A stretch of DNA of 64,000 nucleotides. Source: Alphaproteobacteria bacterium. GTDB lineage: Bacteria; Pseudomonadota; Alphaproteobacteria; Micavibrionales; Micavibrionaceae. The stretch spans positions 1-64,000 of the forward strand of contig NVUR01000019.1 in NCBI GenBank assembly GCA_002401965.1, read 5' to 3'. The notes under the pieces were generated by a model. That model was not told the DNA's origin. It saw only the letters and a list, made by a program, of their open reading frames with translations, and ran no database searches. This document shows, piece by piece, positions 25,881 to 36,615 of this stretch. Numbering within the stretch: position 1 is the first letter of the stretch; each line of letters starts with the position of its first letter. The position numbers and the translations under genes are program-made.

Positions 25881-26909
25881 TCAGAGCATTTTTCCCGCAT
25901 ATATATACGCAACCAACAGAGCCAAAACAAACAACACATGCGCGATGACATTCATGAAGATTCCGCGCTGTAAATGCTTATGATCCAGCTGCGCGGTTGC
26001 GCCCTCTGCCCCAATCCATACCTTCTTTAGGCTGCTGCCTGATATATCCTGAACAGCACCGCCCAAGCTGACCCCCAAGGGCCATGCAATCGCACTTAAG
26101 ACAGTGCCGCCTTCCTCATAAGGGGCGCGGTTTTTCCTGCCCCACCATGATAAGATTGCCTGATGCATTTTTGCCGTTGGCGTTACCGCCGAAGCAGCAG
26201 AAAATAAAAACCCTGCAAATAAAGACGGGATAAAGCCCATCATTTTCTCCAACGCCAGCGGAACAGAGCCGAATCCTTTGGTAAACCCGCATTTACCATA
26301 TCGCCATGCGGTAAAGGACAATACAACATAAATCAATAACATCGGCATTCCGCCAATCAGATACCAAAGGCTGGGCGCTACCAAGCCCTTATCAAAGCTG
26401 ATCGCGGCATAGGCAAGACCTGTACGCGTAATGCCGTAATCATCCGTACTGTTTAGGTCAACGCGGCTGGAACGTGATAAACCATAAAAAGCGCCATCGA
26501 CGCTGCCATGCTGATCCAACGCAAAATATAGTTTCAGGATAATATACCAAACACTGCCCGACGTCAGGCACGCCGCCACCATAACAACCTCAAGGAAAGG
26601 CATATTATGACCTTCCAAAACTCTGCTCAATAACAACACCAAGAACAAAAGAACCGTCGTAAATAAAAACCCGCGAAACATAAGGTCAGAGCGCGAGCGC
26701 GAACGCCGATCCATACGATCCCCGATGCGCCCGAATAAAACATCACACACCCCCCATAAAAATGAATTTGCATTTCCTGACACAGGTCCTGTAACCATGC
26801 CCGCAATCATCGTCAGGAAAATTGCGCCAACCAAATACGGAATACGATCCACATCCATAATCTGCGCGTGGATATCAACAATCATTTGAAACAAGCTATC
26901 TATATCCAC
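25881..26909 (-). CDS. CbiB/CobD-like integral membrane protein, diverged
   Basis: A 342-residue protein with about six membrane segments. The middle matches the adenosylcobinamide-phosphate synthase (CbiB/CobD) family: the KGLVAPSLWYLIGG stretch corresponds to the family's DGVVAPLFW...GG, a YGKCGFTKGFGSVPLALEKMMGFIP stretch (two conserved Gly/Pro points) follows, and ALGV.LGG appears as PLGVSLGG. The usual N-terminal GDP...HPVR motif and the Glu-Asn pair before DGVVAP are not kept, so it may be a paralogue with another role. The divergent cobT gene 0.6 kb away makes a cobamide link tempting but unproven. Confidence 0.6.
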   Translation of the reverse strand: MDIDSLFQMIVDIHAQIMDVDRIPYLVGAIFLTMIAGMVTGPVSGNANSFLWGVCDVLFGRIGDRMDRRSRSRSDLMFRGFLFTTVLLFLVLLLSRVLEGHNMPFLEVVMVAACLTSGSVWYIILKLYFALDQHGSVDGAFYGLSRSSRVDLNSTDDYGITRTGLAYAAISFDKGLVAPSLWYLIGGMPMLLIYVVLSFTAWRYGKCGFTKGFGSVPLALEKMMGFIPSLFAGFLFSAASAVTPTAKMHQAILSWWGRKNRAPYEEGGTVLSAIAWPLGVSLGGAVQDISGSSLKKVWIGAEGATAQLDHKHLQRGIFMNVIAHVLFVLALLVAYIYAGKML

Positions 26910-26944
26910 ACTCCTATTTCTATATTCTCCTATAAAATCAGAGC

Positions 26945-27361
26945 CTATTGAGACGGCTCCGAATATTCTTCTGGAAAAGAAAAATCTGCATTAGGATCAA
27001 GGAAAGGGTTTTTATCCGTTGGAGTTTTCAACGCATTTTCAAAGGTGCTGGACACACCGCCAAAATCTTCTGATGCACGCTCAATCAAACGCTCACCAAA
27101 ACGGGATGCACCCCCACCAACGGCTTTACCACCATCATAAACAGCGTCCGCAGCAGATTCGGGCGTTAAACCATCCGCAGCATCAATGATGCCAAAACTT
27201 GCACCCTCTTTGAACTGCCCCCAATTACTGACACCTTGCGGGTTATCCTTTGCCATCTCTTCAACGCCGTTATAGACACTAACAATCGGTGTAACAATAA
27301 CAGCAGCTGCAAAAGTAAGAGCCCCAAGACCACCACTCCAAACATTTTTAAACCAAGACAT
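26945..27361 (-). CDS. Hypothetical protein with N-terminal membrane segment
   Basis: A 138-residue protein with one hydrophobic segment (residues about 10-30, GGLGALTFAAAVIVTPIVSVY) and an acidic, Gly/Ala/Ser-rich remainder that looks weakly folded, ending in FPEEYSEPSQ. No family recognised. It precedes the CbiB-like gene by 35 bases in the same direction. Confidence 0.5.
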   Translation of the reverse strand: MSWFKNVWSGGLGALTFAAAVIVTPIVSVYNGVEEMAKDNPQGVSNWGQFKEGASFGIIDAADGLTPESAADAVYDGGKAVGGGASRFGERLIERASEDFGGVSSTFENALKTPTDKNPFLDPNADFSFPEEYSEPSQ

Positions 27362-27513
27362 GTGCGTATTTCCCTATATAAATTATCACCAATAATATTA
27401 TCCATTTATTTTGAGACTTTGTAACATTATTCAACACCACCCGTCAAATAATGGCACAACCAATGACATAGCCATTGCACCTTAAACAAGAAATGCGATA
27501 CGATCCCAATATC

Positions 27514-29355
27514 ATGAGCACAAAAAATCCGGAACAGTTCAAAACCAATACCTCATCTGTCATGCGCGCAATGTCGCGCAAAGCTGATCTGGAGGTCACA
27601 TATTCCGAAACCGAGATGCCAACAGGTGAAATCAAAGATTTAGACTATCCCCGCATCCCTGCCCCCACGCCCGATATGCCTGCGGAAAAACGCGCATTGA
27701 TTCGTGGGTGCGCCGATACATATGCCTTAAAAATCGCCCATCACGACAGACAACTACACCGCCATAACGGTCAAAGCAACCTGCAAGCACAAGCCGCACT
27801 GGACGCATTGGAACAGGCGCGCTGTGATTCTATCGGTATATTAAGTATGGATGGCGTTGCCGATAATCTTGATGCGGTGTTAGAGGCCAAAGCCATCAGA
27901 CGCGGATTCGGCGATATCAGAGAACGTGAAGACGTTGCCCTCGCCGATGCGCTGCATATTATTGCGCGCTGTGCGATGACGGGGCGTACGCCACCGCCCA
28001 CGACGACAAAACTGGTTAAACTCTGGAAACCTTGGATCACCGAGCAATTACAGCAAGTAAATTTCGATCACCTGAAAAACCTGATCCACGATCAAAAATC
28101 CTACACCCAAGCGGCGCGAAAGCTGCTCTTTGCTCTCAACTTGAAAATCGACCCCGATGGTGATGAAGAACACGACATGCAAACCCAAAAGGACGGTGAA
28201 GAAAACACGCCTGATGACGCACAAGAATCCCCCGACAGTGACGCGCAAGATCAACAGGAACAAGAACAATCCCCCGCAGGTGAAGCCTCAGAAAGCACAG
28301 AGACAGACGAATCTTTTGATATGGATTTGGATGACATTATGGATGATATAGAGTCCGATGACATGATGATGGAGGAGGAAAACATCCCTCTGCCGCCCAA
28401 CAGATCACAAGATTTAGTTAATTTCACAGAGGGACAATATCGCGTTTATACCACGCAATTCGATGAAGAAATTAAAGCCGAAGACCTTGCCGATTCGTTT
28501 GAACTTGAACGTCTGCGCGAACTGCTGGATAACCAACTCTCCAACCATCAAAACATCATCACAAAATTAGCCAATCGCCTGCAACGTAAATTAATGGCGC
28601 GCCAACGCCGCAGTTGGCAATTTGATCTTGAGGAAGGCATCCTTGACGCCGCCCGCCTCGCCCGTGTGATTGCAAACCCTAATGTCCCACTGACCTTTAA
28701 ACAGGAAAAGGAAATGCCGTTCAAAGATACGGTTGTTACGCTGCTGATTGATAATTCCGGTTCTATGCGCGGACGCCCCATCACCATTGCCGCGACCAGC
28801 ACCGATATCATCGCCCAGACGTTGGAGCGTTGCGGCATAAAGACAGAAATCCTCGGCTTCACGACACGCACATGGAAAGGCGGCAAATCGCGGGAGCTTT
28901 GGATGGCGAATGATCGCCCTGAAAAACCTGGTCGCCTGAATGACATCCGCCACATTATATATAAGAGCGCAAACGCCCCCATCCGCCGCGCCCGTAAAAA
29001 TCTTGGTCTTATGCTGAAGGAAGGCTTGCTCAAGGAAAATATTGATGGCGAAGCATTGGTTTGGGCGTATAATCGCATTTCCCGCAGACCCGAAGAACGC
29101 AAAATCCTGCTGGTTATTTCTGACGGTGCGCCTGTTGATGATTCAACCCTGTCGGTTAATCCCCACAATATTCTGGAGATGGATTTACGCGGGGTGATTA
29201 AATGGATAGAGGCAAAATCAAATGTAGAACTAACCGCGATTGGTATCGGGCATGACGTGACGAAATACTACGAAAAGGCGATCACAATTTCAGATGCAGA
29301 AGAACTTGCCGAAGCGTTAACAACGCAACTAACAGAATTATTTGACGAGCAATAA
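27514..29355 (+). CDS. cobT: CobT-type cobaltochelatase subunit with VWA domain
   Basis: A 613-residue CobT. The start is set at the ATG giving MSTKNPEQF; upstream in-frame codons are not typical of the family. Order: N-terminal CobT domain (residues about 1-215) with the [15 protein letters not shown] region, a very acidic Gln/Glu/Asp linker (about 220-305), and a C-terminal VWA domain (about 400-610) with the metal-site motif [11 protein letters not shown]. In the aerobic pathway CobT joins CobS (AAA+) and CobN to insert cobalt into hydrogenobyrinic acid diamide. CobS and CobN are not in this window. CobT homologues also occur without cobalamin synthesis. Confidence 0.9.
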   Translation: MSTKNPEQFKTNTSSVMRAMSRKADLEVTYSETEMPTGEIKDLDYPRIPAPTPDMPAEKRALIRGCADTYALKIAHHDRQLHRHNGQSNLQAQAALDALEQARCDSIGILSMDGVADNLDAVLEAKAIRRGFGDIREREDVALADALHIIARCAMTGRTPPPTTTKLVKLWKPWITEQLQQVNFDHLKNLIHDQKSYTQAARKLLFALNLKIDPDGDEEHDMQTQKDGEENTPDDAQESPDSDAQDQQEQEQSPAGEASESTETDESFDMDLDDIMDDIESDDMMMEEENIPLPPNRSQDLVNFTEGQYRVYTTQFDEEIKAEDLADSFELERLRELLDNQLSNHQNIITKLANRLQRKLMARQRRSWQFDLEEGILDAARLARVIANPNVPLTFKQEKEMPFKDTVVTLLIDNSGSMRGRPITIAATSTDIIAQTLERCGIKTEILGFTTRTWKGGKSRELWMANDRPEKPGRLNDIRHIIYKSANAPIRRARKNLGLMLKEGLLKENIDGEALVWAYNRISRRPEERKILLVISDGAPVDDSTLSVNPHNILEMDLRGVIKWIEAKSNVELTAIGIGHDVTKYYEKAITISDAEELAEALTTQLTELFDEQ

Positions 29356-29401
29356 GGGCTTTCCCCTTGCGCCAACCACAATCATCCAGTAACAAAGTCT
29401 C

Positions 29402-30835
29402 ATGAGTGAAAAGAAAAAAATATACAAACCAAAGCCAATCAGCGGATTCCCTGAATGGCTTCCCGAAACCAGACGCGCAGAACAACAATGGTTCGACCAT
29501 ATTCGCCGCGTGTTTGAAAGCTATGGTTTTTGCTCCATCGAAACGCCGAGCGTTGAGGCATTAGATGCCATAAACGCCAAGGGCGGCGATGGTGGTGCGG
29601 ACACAGATAAAGAGATGTATGTCCTTAATCGTCTTCTCAGTGAATTGTCATATGAAATTATACACAAAGATGAAACTGTTCCAGAACACTACAGCCTTAT
29701 CCCTATCAGAGACCACAAATTTCCAGAACATAAGCTATACGAAACAGGCAATGAGCCTCGCCTCGCTTTGCACTTTGACCAAACAGTGCCCCTCGCCCGT
29801 TATACCGCGCAACATTTTAACGAGCTGGTCTTCCCGTTCAAACGATATCAAATGCAACGTGTCTGGCGCGGCGAACGACCGCAAGCTGGACGTTTTCGTG
29901 AATTTTATCAATGTGATATTGACGTGATTAATGTTGATACGCTGCCCCTGCATTTTGACGCAGAAATGCCCGCCATCATCTGGGAAATCCTCTCCAGTCT
30001 GCCGGGTATGGAAGATGAGAAAATTCAAATCCAGATTTCAAACCGCAAAATCCTGATTGGCCTGCTTGAAGGTCTCGGGATTGAGAATATTACGGAGGTC
30101 ACACGCTGGATCGATAAGCTGGATAAGATGGATAAGAACGCTGTCGCAAGTGAACTTATAGGCATTGGTCTGAGTGATGATAATATCGATACCATTCTGT
30201 CACTGGCTTTAATCAAAGCATCTACATCGAAAGAACTCATCGCTGGCATATCAACAACAAATCAAAATGACACCATGAAAGAAGGCATCGAAGAGCTGTC
30301 CTTCGTTCTGGATCAATTACAACACCTGCCCGATAATGCCGTTGTTGCAGATTTATCAATCGTACGCGGCCTCGATTATTATACCGGCACCGTCTACGAA
30401 ACGCGTTTTCTGGATGATCCATCCTATGGCTCTATCTGTTCAGGTGGGCGTTACGATGATTTAGCGGGAAATTATATTAACAAACATCTACCGGGCGTTG
30501 GCATATCCATCGGCTTTTCACGTTTGTTTGACCGTATCCGCATCAAAAACCAACTGCCTGTGTCTGGCGTATCCCCCGCTGATATTCTGGTCATCCTGCC
30601 CAATGAAGAATCCCGCAACTTGATGATGGCAACGGCGCAGACATTACGCAAGCGTGGCTATAACGTTGAAACCTTTCACGGCGCATCCAAAATCAAAAGA
30701 CAACTTGCCTATGCACAGAAAAAAGGCATACCCTATGTTTGGTTTCCGCCCTTCGAAGACGGACAAAGCCACGAAGTTAAAAACATGGAAACAGGCGCGC
30801 AAGAGAACGCATCCCCTGAAGAATGGACAAAATAA
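29402..30835 (+). CDS. hisS: Histidyl-tRNA synthetase
   Basis: A 477-residue class II synthetase. Motif 1 opening SGFPEWLPE, motif 2 RVWRGERPQAGRFREFYQCDID, histidine loop GLDYYTGTVYE near residue 321, motif 3 GVGISIGFSRLFDR and a C-terminal anticodon-binding domain are all present. It differs from E. coli HisRS in having about 25 extra residues between motif 1 and LALHFDQTVPLARY. The motif 2 wording is like that of eukaryotic and many alphaproteobacterial enzymes. A full-length enzyme rather than HisZ, since both active loops and the anticodon domain are kept. One base separates it from the next gene. Confidence 0.93.
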   Translation: MSEKKKIYKPKPISGFPEWLPETRRAEQQWFDHIRRVFESYGFCSIETPSVEALDAINAKGGDGGADTDKEMYVLNRLLSELSYEIIHKDETVPEHYSLIPIRDHKFPEHKLYETGNEPRLALHFDQTVPLARYTAQHFNELVFPFKRYQMQRVWRGERPQAGRFREFYQCDIDVINVDTLPLHFDAEMPAIIWEILSSLPGMEDEKIQIQISNRKILIGLLEGLGIENITEVTRWIDKLDKMDKNAVASELIGIGLSDDNIDTILSLALIKASTSKELIAGISTTNQNDTMKEGIEELSFVLDQLQHLPDNAVVADLSIVRGLDYYTGTVYETRFLDDPSYGSICSGGRYDDLAGNYINKHLPGVGISIGFSRLFDRIRIKNQLPVSGVSPADILVILPNEESRNLMMATAQTLRKRGYNVETFHGASKIKRQLAYAQKKGIPYVWFPPFEDGQSHEVKNMETGAQENASPEEWTK

Positions 30836-30836
30836 C

Positions 30837-31502
30837 ATGATGAAATTATTGCGCGTATTATGCCTGACTTTACTGTTTTCTGCCCCCGTTATGGCGCAAG
30901 AAACAGCGGGTAAAGCACCTGCCGCCGCTCCTGAAGCAACAGAAGAAGCACAAATCGATACACCCAAATACTCACCCGATTATTGCCAGTTCACCGCTCA
31001 ATTCCCTGAAAAACCTTACATCACCCATAAATGTGAAGGCGACACCGCAGATACATGTTTTAACTTAATCTCCTACACTAAGGTGTTTGACCTATCCACA
31101 ACGATCACTGTGGAGATAATATGTAACCCCTCCACTCCTGCTATGTATAAAGAATTCACGCCTGAAACGATGGAATCTACTGTACGCGCAATGACCAAAG
31201 ACACCGTCATCGAAGCCTATGAAATCAAAAGCCGTCAGGAAGAAGGATATCGCCAAAGCGGTCTTTTAGGACGCGGACGCAAAGGATTAGAGGATACCAT
31301 ATATATTGCCCAGCTTTGGATCGCGGATCATTCCATCATGTCTGTTGAGGCGCAGTTAATCGGCGAGCAATCCGCACAATCCGATCAGGCTTTCGCAGAA
31401 ATCCTCCGCAATATTGGATTCACCAAAGATTTAGAAGAAACTGGCGCAATTGATTCTTCAGCAAAGCCTGAAACAACAACCGAATCTGAAGAAACAAAAT
31501 AA
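30837..31502 (+). CDS. Exported hypothetical protein downstream of hisS
   Basis: A 221-residue protein starting one base after the hisS stop. Residues 1-21 are a signal peptide (LLRVLCLTLLFSAPVMAQ). An Ala/Pro/Glu-rich spacer follows, then a domain with paired cysteines (YCQFTAQFPEKPYITHKCEG, TCFN, ICNPS), probably disulfide-bonded in the periplasm. The last 30 residues are Thr/Glu-rich. No named family recognised. Confidence 0.68.
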   Translation: MMKLLRVLCLTLLFSAPVMAQETAGKAPAAAPEATEEAQIDTPKYSPDYCQFTAQFPEKPYITHKCEGDTADTCFNLISYTKVFDLSTTITVEIICNPSTPAMYKEFTPETMESTVRAMTKDTVIEAYEIKSRQEEGYRQSGLLGRGRKGLEDTIYIAQLWIADHSIMSVEAQLIGEQSAQSDQAFAEILRNIGFTKDLEETGAIDSSAKPETTTESEETK

Positions 31503-31504
31503 TT

Positions 31505-31909
31505 TTATTGGGCAGCAAAGGATTTTATACGCTCAACCATTGCGAAGAACCCACTGCGGCGATTCGCGCTTAAATGTTGATCCAAGCCAATATCTTTAAA
31601 CATCGCATCAATATCAATGCCGCGCACGTCATCCAATGTGCAGTCTTGATACGCAGAAAATAACAACGCCACCAGCCCACGCACAATATGTGCATCGCTG
31701 TCGGCTTCAAAGATGAACTTACCATCCTTAACAGCCGCGACCAGCCAAACACGCGACGTACACCCGCGCACTAAGCTCTCCTCCGTTTTAAGGGCATCAT
31801 CCATCTGCGGCAATGACCGCCCAAGGTCGATCAGGTAGCGGTAACGCTCTTCCCAATCATCAAACAGAGAGAAATTCTCAACCACTTCTTTTACTGATTC
31901 TAACGACAT
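31505..31909 (-). CDS. sufE: Cysteine desulfuration protein SufE
   Basis: A 134-residue SufE that takes persulfide sulfur from SufS. The start is the ATG giving MSLESVKEVV; a longer frame would add a hydrophobic piece foreign to the family. Catalytic C50 lies in VRGCTSRVW. Other marks are YLIDLGRSLP and the ending RRSGFFAMVERIK. Encoded away from the suf operon, convergent with the previous exported-protein gene (two bases between stops) and divergent from clpX. Confidence 0.92.
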   Translation of the reverse strand: MSLESVKEVVENFSLFDDWEERYRYLIDLGRSLPQMDDALKTEESLVRGCTSRVWLVAAVKDGKFIFEADSDAHIVRGLVALLFSAYQDCTLDDVRGIDIDAMFKDIGLDQHLSANRRSGFFAMVERIKSFAAQ

Positions 31910-32058
31910 AAATCCAAAACCTAATATTTGTTTGAAAAGAAACTTAGGGATATTCTGAATAAAAATCAACAATCCTTAATATAGGGGCTTGCACATGGGC
32001 GCGCTAATTGGCAGATTAAAGATGCAAAGATTCATAAAGGGATAGAAAGCCGCACATC

Positions 32059-33387
32059 ATGAGTAAAACATCCGGTTCATCCGATACAAAAAATCCACTA
32101 TACTGTTCTTTCTGCGGAAAGAGCCAACATGAGGTACGCAAACTTATTGCGGGGCCGAATGTATTCATTTGTAACGAATGTGTTGAGCTGTGCATGGATA
32201 TCATCCGTGATGAAGACAGCAACCAATTGGTACGCACAGGTGAAGGTGTCCCCGCGCCAAGCGAAATCAAAGGCGTTCTTGATGATTACGTTATCGGACA
32301 AGAAGGCGCAAAACGCGTTCTGTCTGTTGCTGTTCACAATCACTATAAGCGTTTGGAACACACGGAAGAAAATCCAGATGTTGAGCTGGCAAAATCAAAT
32401 ATCCTTCTGGTTGGACCAACAGGTTGTGGTAAGACACTTCTTGCCCAAACACTTGCCCGTATTCTTGATGTACCCTTCACAATGGCTGACGCAACAACAT
32501 TAACCGAAGCAGGTTACGTTGGTGAAGATGTTGAAAACATTGTTCTGAAGCTGTTACAAGCCTCTGACTATAATGTAGAGCGCGCGCAAAAAGGGATCGT
32601 CTATATTGATGAAATAGACAAAATTTCACGTAAATCTGACAACCCGTCCATCACCCGCGATGTATCTGGCGAAGGCGTACAGCAAGCCTTGCTTAAGTTA
32701 ATGGAAGGCACTGTTGCATCTGTTCCTCCACAAGGTGGACGTAAACATCCACAGCAAGAATTTTTGCAAGTTGATACCTCCAACATTCTGTTTATTTGTG
32801 GTGGTGCGTTCTCTGGACTGGAAAAAGTCATTGCCGAACGTGGTAAAGGCACAACAATTGGCTTCGGCGCAGAAGTTCAAGGCCCTGATGAGCGCGGCAT
32901 TGGCGAATTGCTGCAAGACCTGCAACCAGAAGATTTGCACAAATACGGTCTTATTCCTGAATTTATCGGGCGTCTGCCTGTTATCGCAACATTGGAAGAT
33001 CTGGATGAAGATGCACTTGTCACCATCCTAACACAGCCTAAAAATGCACTGGTCAAGCAGTACCAAAAACTGTTTGAAATGGAAGATGCGGAGCTTAAAT
33101 TCTCTGAAGATGCGCTATCTGCTATTGCAAAAAGAGCGATCAAAAGAAAATCGGGCGCACGTGGGTTACGCTCCATTATCGAAGAGATCCTCCTCAATTC
33201 TATGTTCGATGTTCCAGATATGGATGATGTAACTGAAATTCTTGTTGAAGAATCAACAGTTGAAAACAAAGGTGAGCCACCAAAATATAAAAAATCAAAG
33301 ACTAAGAAGAAAAAGAAGAAAAAATCTTCAACCCTTCTAAAAGAAGCAGAAAAGACTGCTGACTCAGAAGAAAAAGAGGCTAGTTAA
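32059..33387 (+). CDS. clpX: ATP-dependent protease specificity subunit ClpX
   Basis: A 442-residue AAA+ unfoldase. The N-terminal zinc-binding domain has CSFC near residue 16 and CNECVELC near 38. Walker A is [10 protein letters not shown] near 116, Walker B VYIDEIDK near 183; the GYVGEDVEN pore region and the arginine finger stretch are present. The C-terminal tail after residue 410 is an unusual Lys/Ser/Glu extension (a run of seven lysines). clpP and lon, which often flank clpX, are not here; two large membrane proteins follow 22 bases later. Confidence 0.93.
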   Translation: MSKTSGSSDTKNPLYCSFCGKSQHEVRKLIAGPNVFICNECVELCMDIIRDEDSNQLVRTGEGVPAPSEIKGVLDDYVIGQEGAKRVLSVAVHNHYKRLEHTEENPDVELAKSNILLVGPTGCGKTLLAQTLARILDVPFTMADATTLTEAGYVGEDVENIVLKLLQASDYNVERAQKGIVYIDEIDKISRKSDNPSITRDVSGEGVQQALLKLMEGTVASVPPQGGRKHPQQEFLQVDTSNILFICGGAFSGLEKVIAERGKGTTIGFGAEVQGPDERGIGELLQDLQPEDLHKYGLIPEFIGRLPVIATLEDLDEDALVTILTQPKNALVKQYQKLFEMEDAELKFSEDALSAIAKRAIKRKSGARGLRSIIEEILLNSMFDVPDMDDVTEILVEESTVENKGEPPKYKKSKTKKKKKKKSSTLLKEAEKTADSEEKEAS

Positions 33388-33409
33388 CGCTATCTGGCGG
33401 GTAAATACC

Positions 33410-35020
33410 ATGGATGATAGAAAGAAATTTATCTTTAATATCTATTTATGGGCTTTATCCGCGCTTTTACTTATTCCATGGCTGTCTATACAATACGAAC
33501 AAAGCGTTAACAGCGATGTTGCGTGGCTTATGATTTGTGCGGAACGCGTGATATCGGGCATAGCACTCTCGCAAGGGTGCTTTGATACGAATCCCCCCTT
33601 AAGCATTATGATCTATATTCCCTTTATTTTCATAGGGGAACTGCTGTCAATCAAAACATATGATGCCATATTCTGGGGTACACTTTCCATCATATTCCTT
33701 TTTGTAACAATCACGTACAGAACCCTTAAATATTTTAACAGCTTCAGCGATAATGAACGACTTGTTATTTCTTTGACATTTTTATGTTCATTAACGATCA
33801 TACCAGCATTCTCTTTTGCCGAACGAGATCACTTCATCGCCATTGCCCTGCTGCCCTTTATCCTGACGCAACTCTGTATCACCTATAAGCATCATCTTCC
33901 ACAAAGAATGAAGTACTTTACCCTTATCATCGGGGCAATAGCCCTCTTAATTAAGCCGCATTTCGGCTTGATTCCAGCATTCATATTCATTCACCGCGCC
34001 ATCAAAGATAAAAGCATAATTAAGGTTATAAAATCCCCCGACTTTCTGATCCTATCCCTGTTATCTATCGGATATATATGCATTATTTGGATATTCTTCC
34101 AAGACTTCATCACGGTTATACTGCCCGATGTCTTGCGTTTTTACATAGGCTATACCAACCCACAACCAGTGTACCTCCACGCAAAAATATACATAATAAT
34201 CACAAGCGCGTGCCTTGCAGCCACTTTTTTTATTCCACAAGACGGAAAAAGAAAACCATTAATCGTCCTTGGTTTTTGCGCTCTATTGGCGCTGGCAGTT
34301 TTTGTTATTCAAATGAAGGGGTTTAGCTATCACAGATTCCCATTCTACACCTTGATCTTTCCACTCGTAAGCCTCTTACTTTACGATATTGCACAACGCA
34401 CAAGGAACGTTAGAACACGCCTTCACAGAAAAATACTGATCCATATATTTATTATACTGATATTTATTTTGACCTATATATTCTCTCCTTTGCGACCTGA
34501 CTATCCCACACATAGAGATTATGAAAACAACAAGCTGTCAGACTATATAAATCAAAACTGCGCGCAGCCATGCTCCTATTTCATAACATACGAAAACATG
34601 GATATAATCAGCCAACAAGCCTTTTATTCTGGCCATACTTATGCAACACGCTTTCCCGCATTTTGGTTTCAACCAGCATTTGAAGGTCTTGTCTCAACAA
34701 CTCTGACAAATAGATATAAAGAACCAATAGACCAAGCCAAAGCACGCTACGCCAGTTATATTACAAATGACATAAAACAAATGAACCCTTCTCTTTTGCT
34801 AATAATACGCAATAAGGATGGCTCTAGAACAGATTTTGCAGCGCGCTTTACTCAAAATTATCCAGAGTTAGTCAATATCCTTCTAGACTACAAACCTATT
34901 GGCAGCTTCAGCCTAGACCGTGCATTTTTCTATCAAGATACAAAATATGATTTCAAACATATAATAACATGGGATGTCTATAAAAAAGACACGACAATAA
35001 AAGAGAACAACCAACAATGA
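33410..35020 (+). CDS. Multi-pass membrane protein, GT39/ArnT-like fold, first of a tandem pair
   Basis: A 536-residue protein with about ten membrane segments. The opening loop DVAWLMICAERVISG...DTNPPLSI carries an acidic residue before NPPL, the typical place of the catalytic Asp in GT-C glycosyltransferases. A second acidic site is ERDHFIA. The C-terminal 140 residues are soluble, probably periplasmic, with CAQPCSYF. It is a paralogue of the next gene (shared SWLL/AWLM..AER..SG, T.NPPLSI, SER(E/D)H, FPDVL.FY, QMKG motifs). It most likely transfers a sugar from a polyprenyl carrier, consistent with the gtrA and GtrB-like genes nearby. No exact family name is claimed. Confidence 0.72.
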   Translation: MDDRKKFIFNIYLWALSALLLIPWLSIQYEQSVNSDVAWLMICAERVISGIALSQGCFDTNPPLSIMIYIPFIFIGELLSIKTYDAIFWGTLSIIFLFVTITYRTLKYFNSFSDNERLVISLTFLCSLTIIPAFSFAERDHFIAIALLPFILTQLCITYKHHLPQRMKYFTLIIGAIALLIKPHFGLIPAFIFIHRAIKDKSIIKVIKSPDFLILSLLSIGYICIIWIFFQDFITVILPDVLRFYIGYTNPQPVYLHAKIYIIITSACLAATFFIPQDGKRKPLIVLGFCALLALAVFVIQMKGFSYHRFPFYTLIFPLVSLLLYDIAQRTRNVRTRLHRKILIHIFIILIFILTYIFSPLRPDYPTHRDYENNKLSDYINQNCAQPCSYFITYENMDIISQQAFYSGHTYATRFPAFWFQPAFEGLVSTTLTNRYKEPIDQAKARYASYITNDIKQMNPSLLLIIRNKDGSRTDFAARFTQNYPELVNILLDYKPIGSFSLDRAFFYQDTKYDFKHIITWDVYKKDTTIKENNQQ

Positions 35021-36615
35021 ACCTGAAATCCGCGCCTTTATTTACATTCCTCATCGCAATAATGTTTATCATTGTGCCATGCCTGAGTATTCAGGGGCAA
35101 AACCTTGTAAACGGTAATATTTCATGGCTGTTAATCGCCGCCGAGCGTTTATTAAGCGGACAAAAACTGACTGAACATATATACGAGACCAACCCACCGC
35201 TCAGTATATTCCTCTATATACCGCATATTTTATTCTCAAAAGCTATCGGCCTCCCCATAACGGTAGGGTCATTTTATTTCACCCTTATGCTTACAATTTT
35301 ATCAACTTTTGTTACCCACCATATTATAAAGCCTTTTTCATTCCTCTCTAACACCGATAAAAAAATGTTTGTCCTAGGCTATTTCATCGCCGTAACCATC
35401 TCCACAACCATGTTTTTCTCTGAAAGAGAACATGTGATGATATTGGCATTAATACCTTTTGTTTTATGCCAATACGCCATGACAAGGCACATTAAAATCC
35501 GCAAAAATATCTTGATGCCTGTCATGATTATCGGAGCAATCTGTATCTTGATAAAACCGCATTACGGCCTTTTACCGACTGTATTTCTAATAGATCGTAT
35601 GATTCGTCAAAAAAGATTTAATATTTTCTTTGATATCGATTTTCTAACATTGAGCGTAATGACACTGGCTTATATTGGGATTATATTCACGTTCTTTTAT
35701 GATTATATAGAGGTAATATTTCCCGATGTCCTAACCTTGTACGCAACAAGCATGCAACCAACCAAAGTCATAAGGTTAGTCCAGACATACATGTTTGCCA
35801 CTATTATATTATCTATTATGGAGGTCTTTCTTGAAGATTTAAACAAAGAAAAGAAAAGTTTCCTGCTCTTCTTATATGTCTGCGCCTTGTTATGTCTCAT
35901 CCCTTATTTCGTACAAATGAAAGGCTATTTCAATCATATCATACCGGTCTATGCCTTTCTTATTTGCGCGCTGACTCTCTCTATAGAGTTTCGTGTCGCA
36001 AATTTCTACAAACGATTAAAGGCAGTATATTTGGAAATCTTATGTATCGTCATCCCATTATCATGCCTTCTACTCATAATCAGCATACAAAGCCCGCTAA
36101 ACCCGAAATTCCCAAAGCAAACAGACATTCCGAATTTGCCCGTTGCCAAATTTCTTGAAAAAGAATGCTCAAAGCCCTGCACATTTTTTGCCTTTCACGG
36201 CAATATAGAAATCATAAACCCAACCATCGCCTATATGGGGTACACGCATGCGACGCGGTTTCCAACTCTATGGTTCATTCCGAAAATATTAAAACATACA
36301 AATAACAATGCCGATACAGAAGAAAAAACCTTCTACCAAGGCCTGAAAAACAAGTACACACAGTTTGTTGCCGATGATATAGAGTATTATAAACCCTCAA
36401 TCATGCTGATTGCCTCAGAGTTAAAGATCGCCTCACCAGCCCCTTTTGATTTTTTTGAGTTTTTTAATGAAAATAAAAAATTCAGGGATATCATCAACGA
36501 ACACTATGAAAAAGGTGAGCAGTTCCAATTCGATCAAGCCGATTATTTTAAAGGCACATCCTTCGACTACCCTGCGATCTTAACATATGACATATACCGA
36601 CGTAAAAAACATTAA
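35017..36615 (+). CDS. Multi-pass membrane protein, second of the tandem GT-C-like pair
   Basis: A 532-residue paralogue of the preceding gene, which it overlaps by four bases (ATGA). Same layout: a first outer loop with ISWLLIAAERLLSG and ETNPPLSIFLYIP, SEREHVMI, FPDVLTLYA, QMKGYFNH, and a soluble C-terminal end with CSKPCTFFAFHG. The Asp of the first copy's DTNPPL is Glu here. The copies have diverged well below close identity, so the duplication is old. Ends convergent with gtrA (4-base overlap). Confidence 0.72.
   Translation: MNLKSAPLFTFLIAIMFIIVPCLSIQGQNLVNGNISWLLIAAERLLSGQKLTEHIYETNPPLSIFLYIPHILFSKAIGLPITVGSFYFTLMLTILSTFVTHHIIKPFSFLSNTDKKMFVLGYFIAVTISTTMFFSEREHVMILALIPFVLCQYAMTRHIKIRKNILMPVMIIGAICILIKPHYGLLPTVFLIDRMIRQKRFNIFFDIDFLTLSVMTLAYIGIIFTFFYDYIEVIFPDVLTLYATSMQPTKVIRLVQTYMFATIILSIMEVFLEDLNKEKKSFLLFLYVCALLCLIPYFVQMKGYFNHIIPVYAFLICALTLSIEFRVANFYKRLKAVYLEILCIVIPLSCLLLIISIQSPLNPKFPKQTDIPNLPVAKFLEKECSKPCTFFAFHGNIEIINPTIAYMGYTHATRFPTLWFIPKILKHTNNNADTEEKTFYQGLKNKYTQFVADDIEYYKPSIMLIASELKIASPAPFDFFEFFNENKKFRDIINEHYEKGEQFQFDQADYFKGTSFDYPAILTYDIYRRKKH

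Noticed and set aside
30654-30836. Upstream extension of the exported protein after hisS
   Set aside because: It would run antiparallel in frame through hisS coding sequence and put 61 basic residues before a clear signal peptide; the ATG at 30837 is the start.
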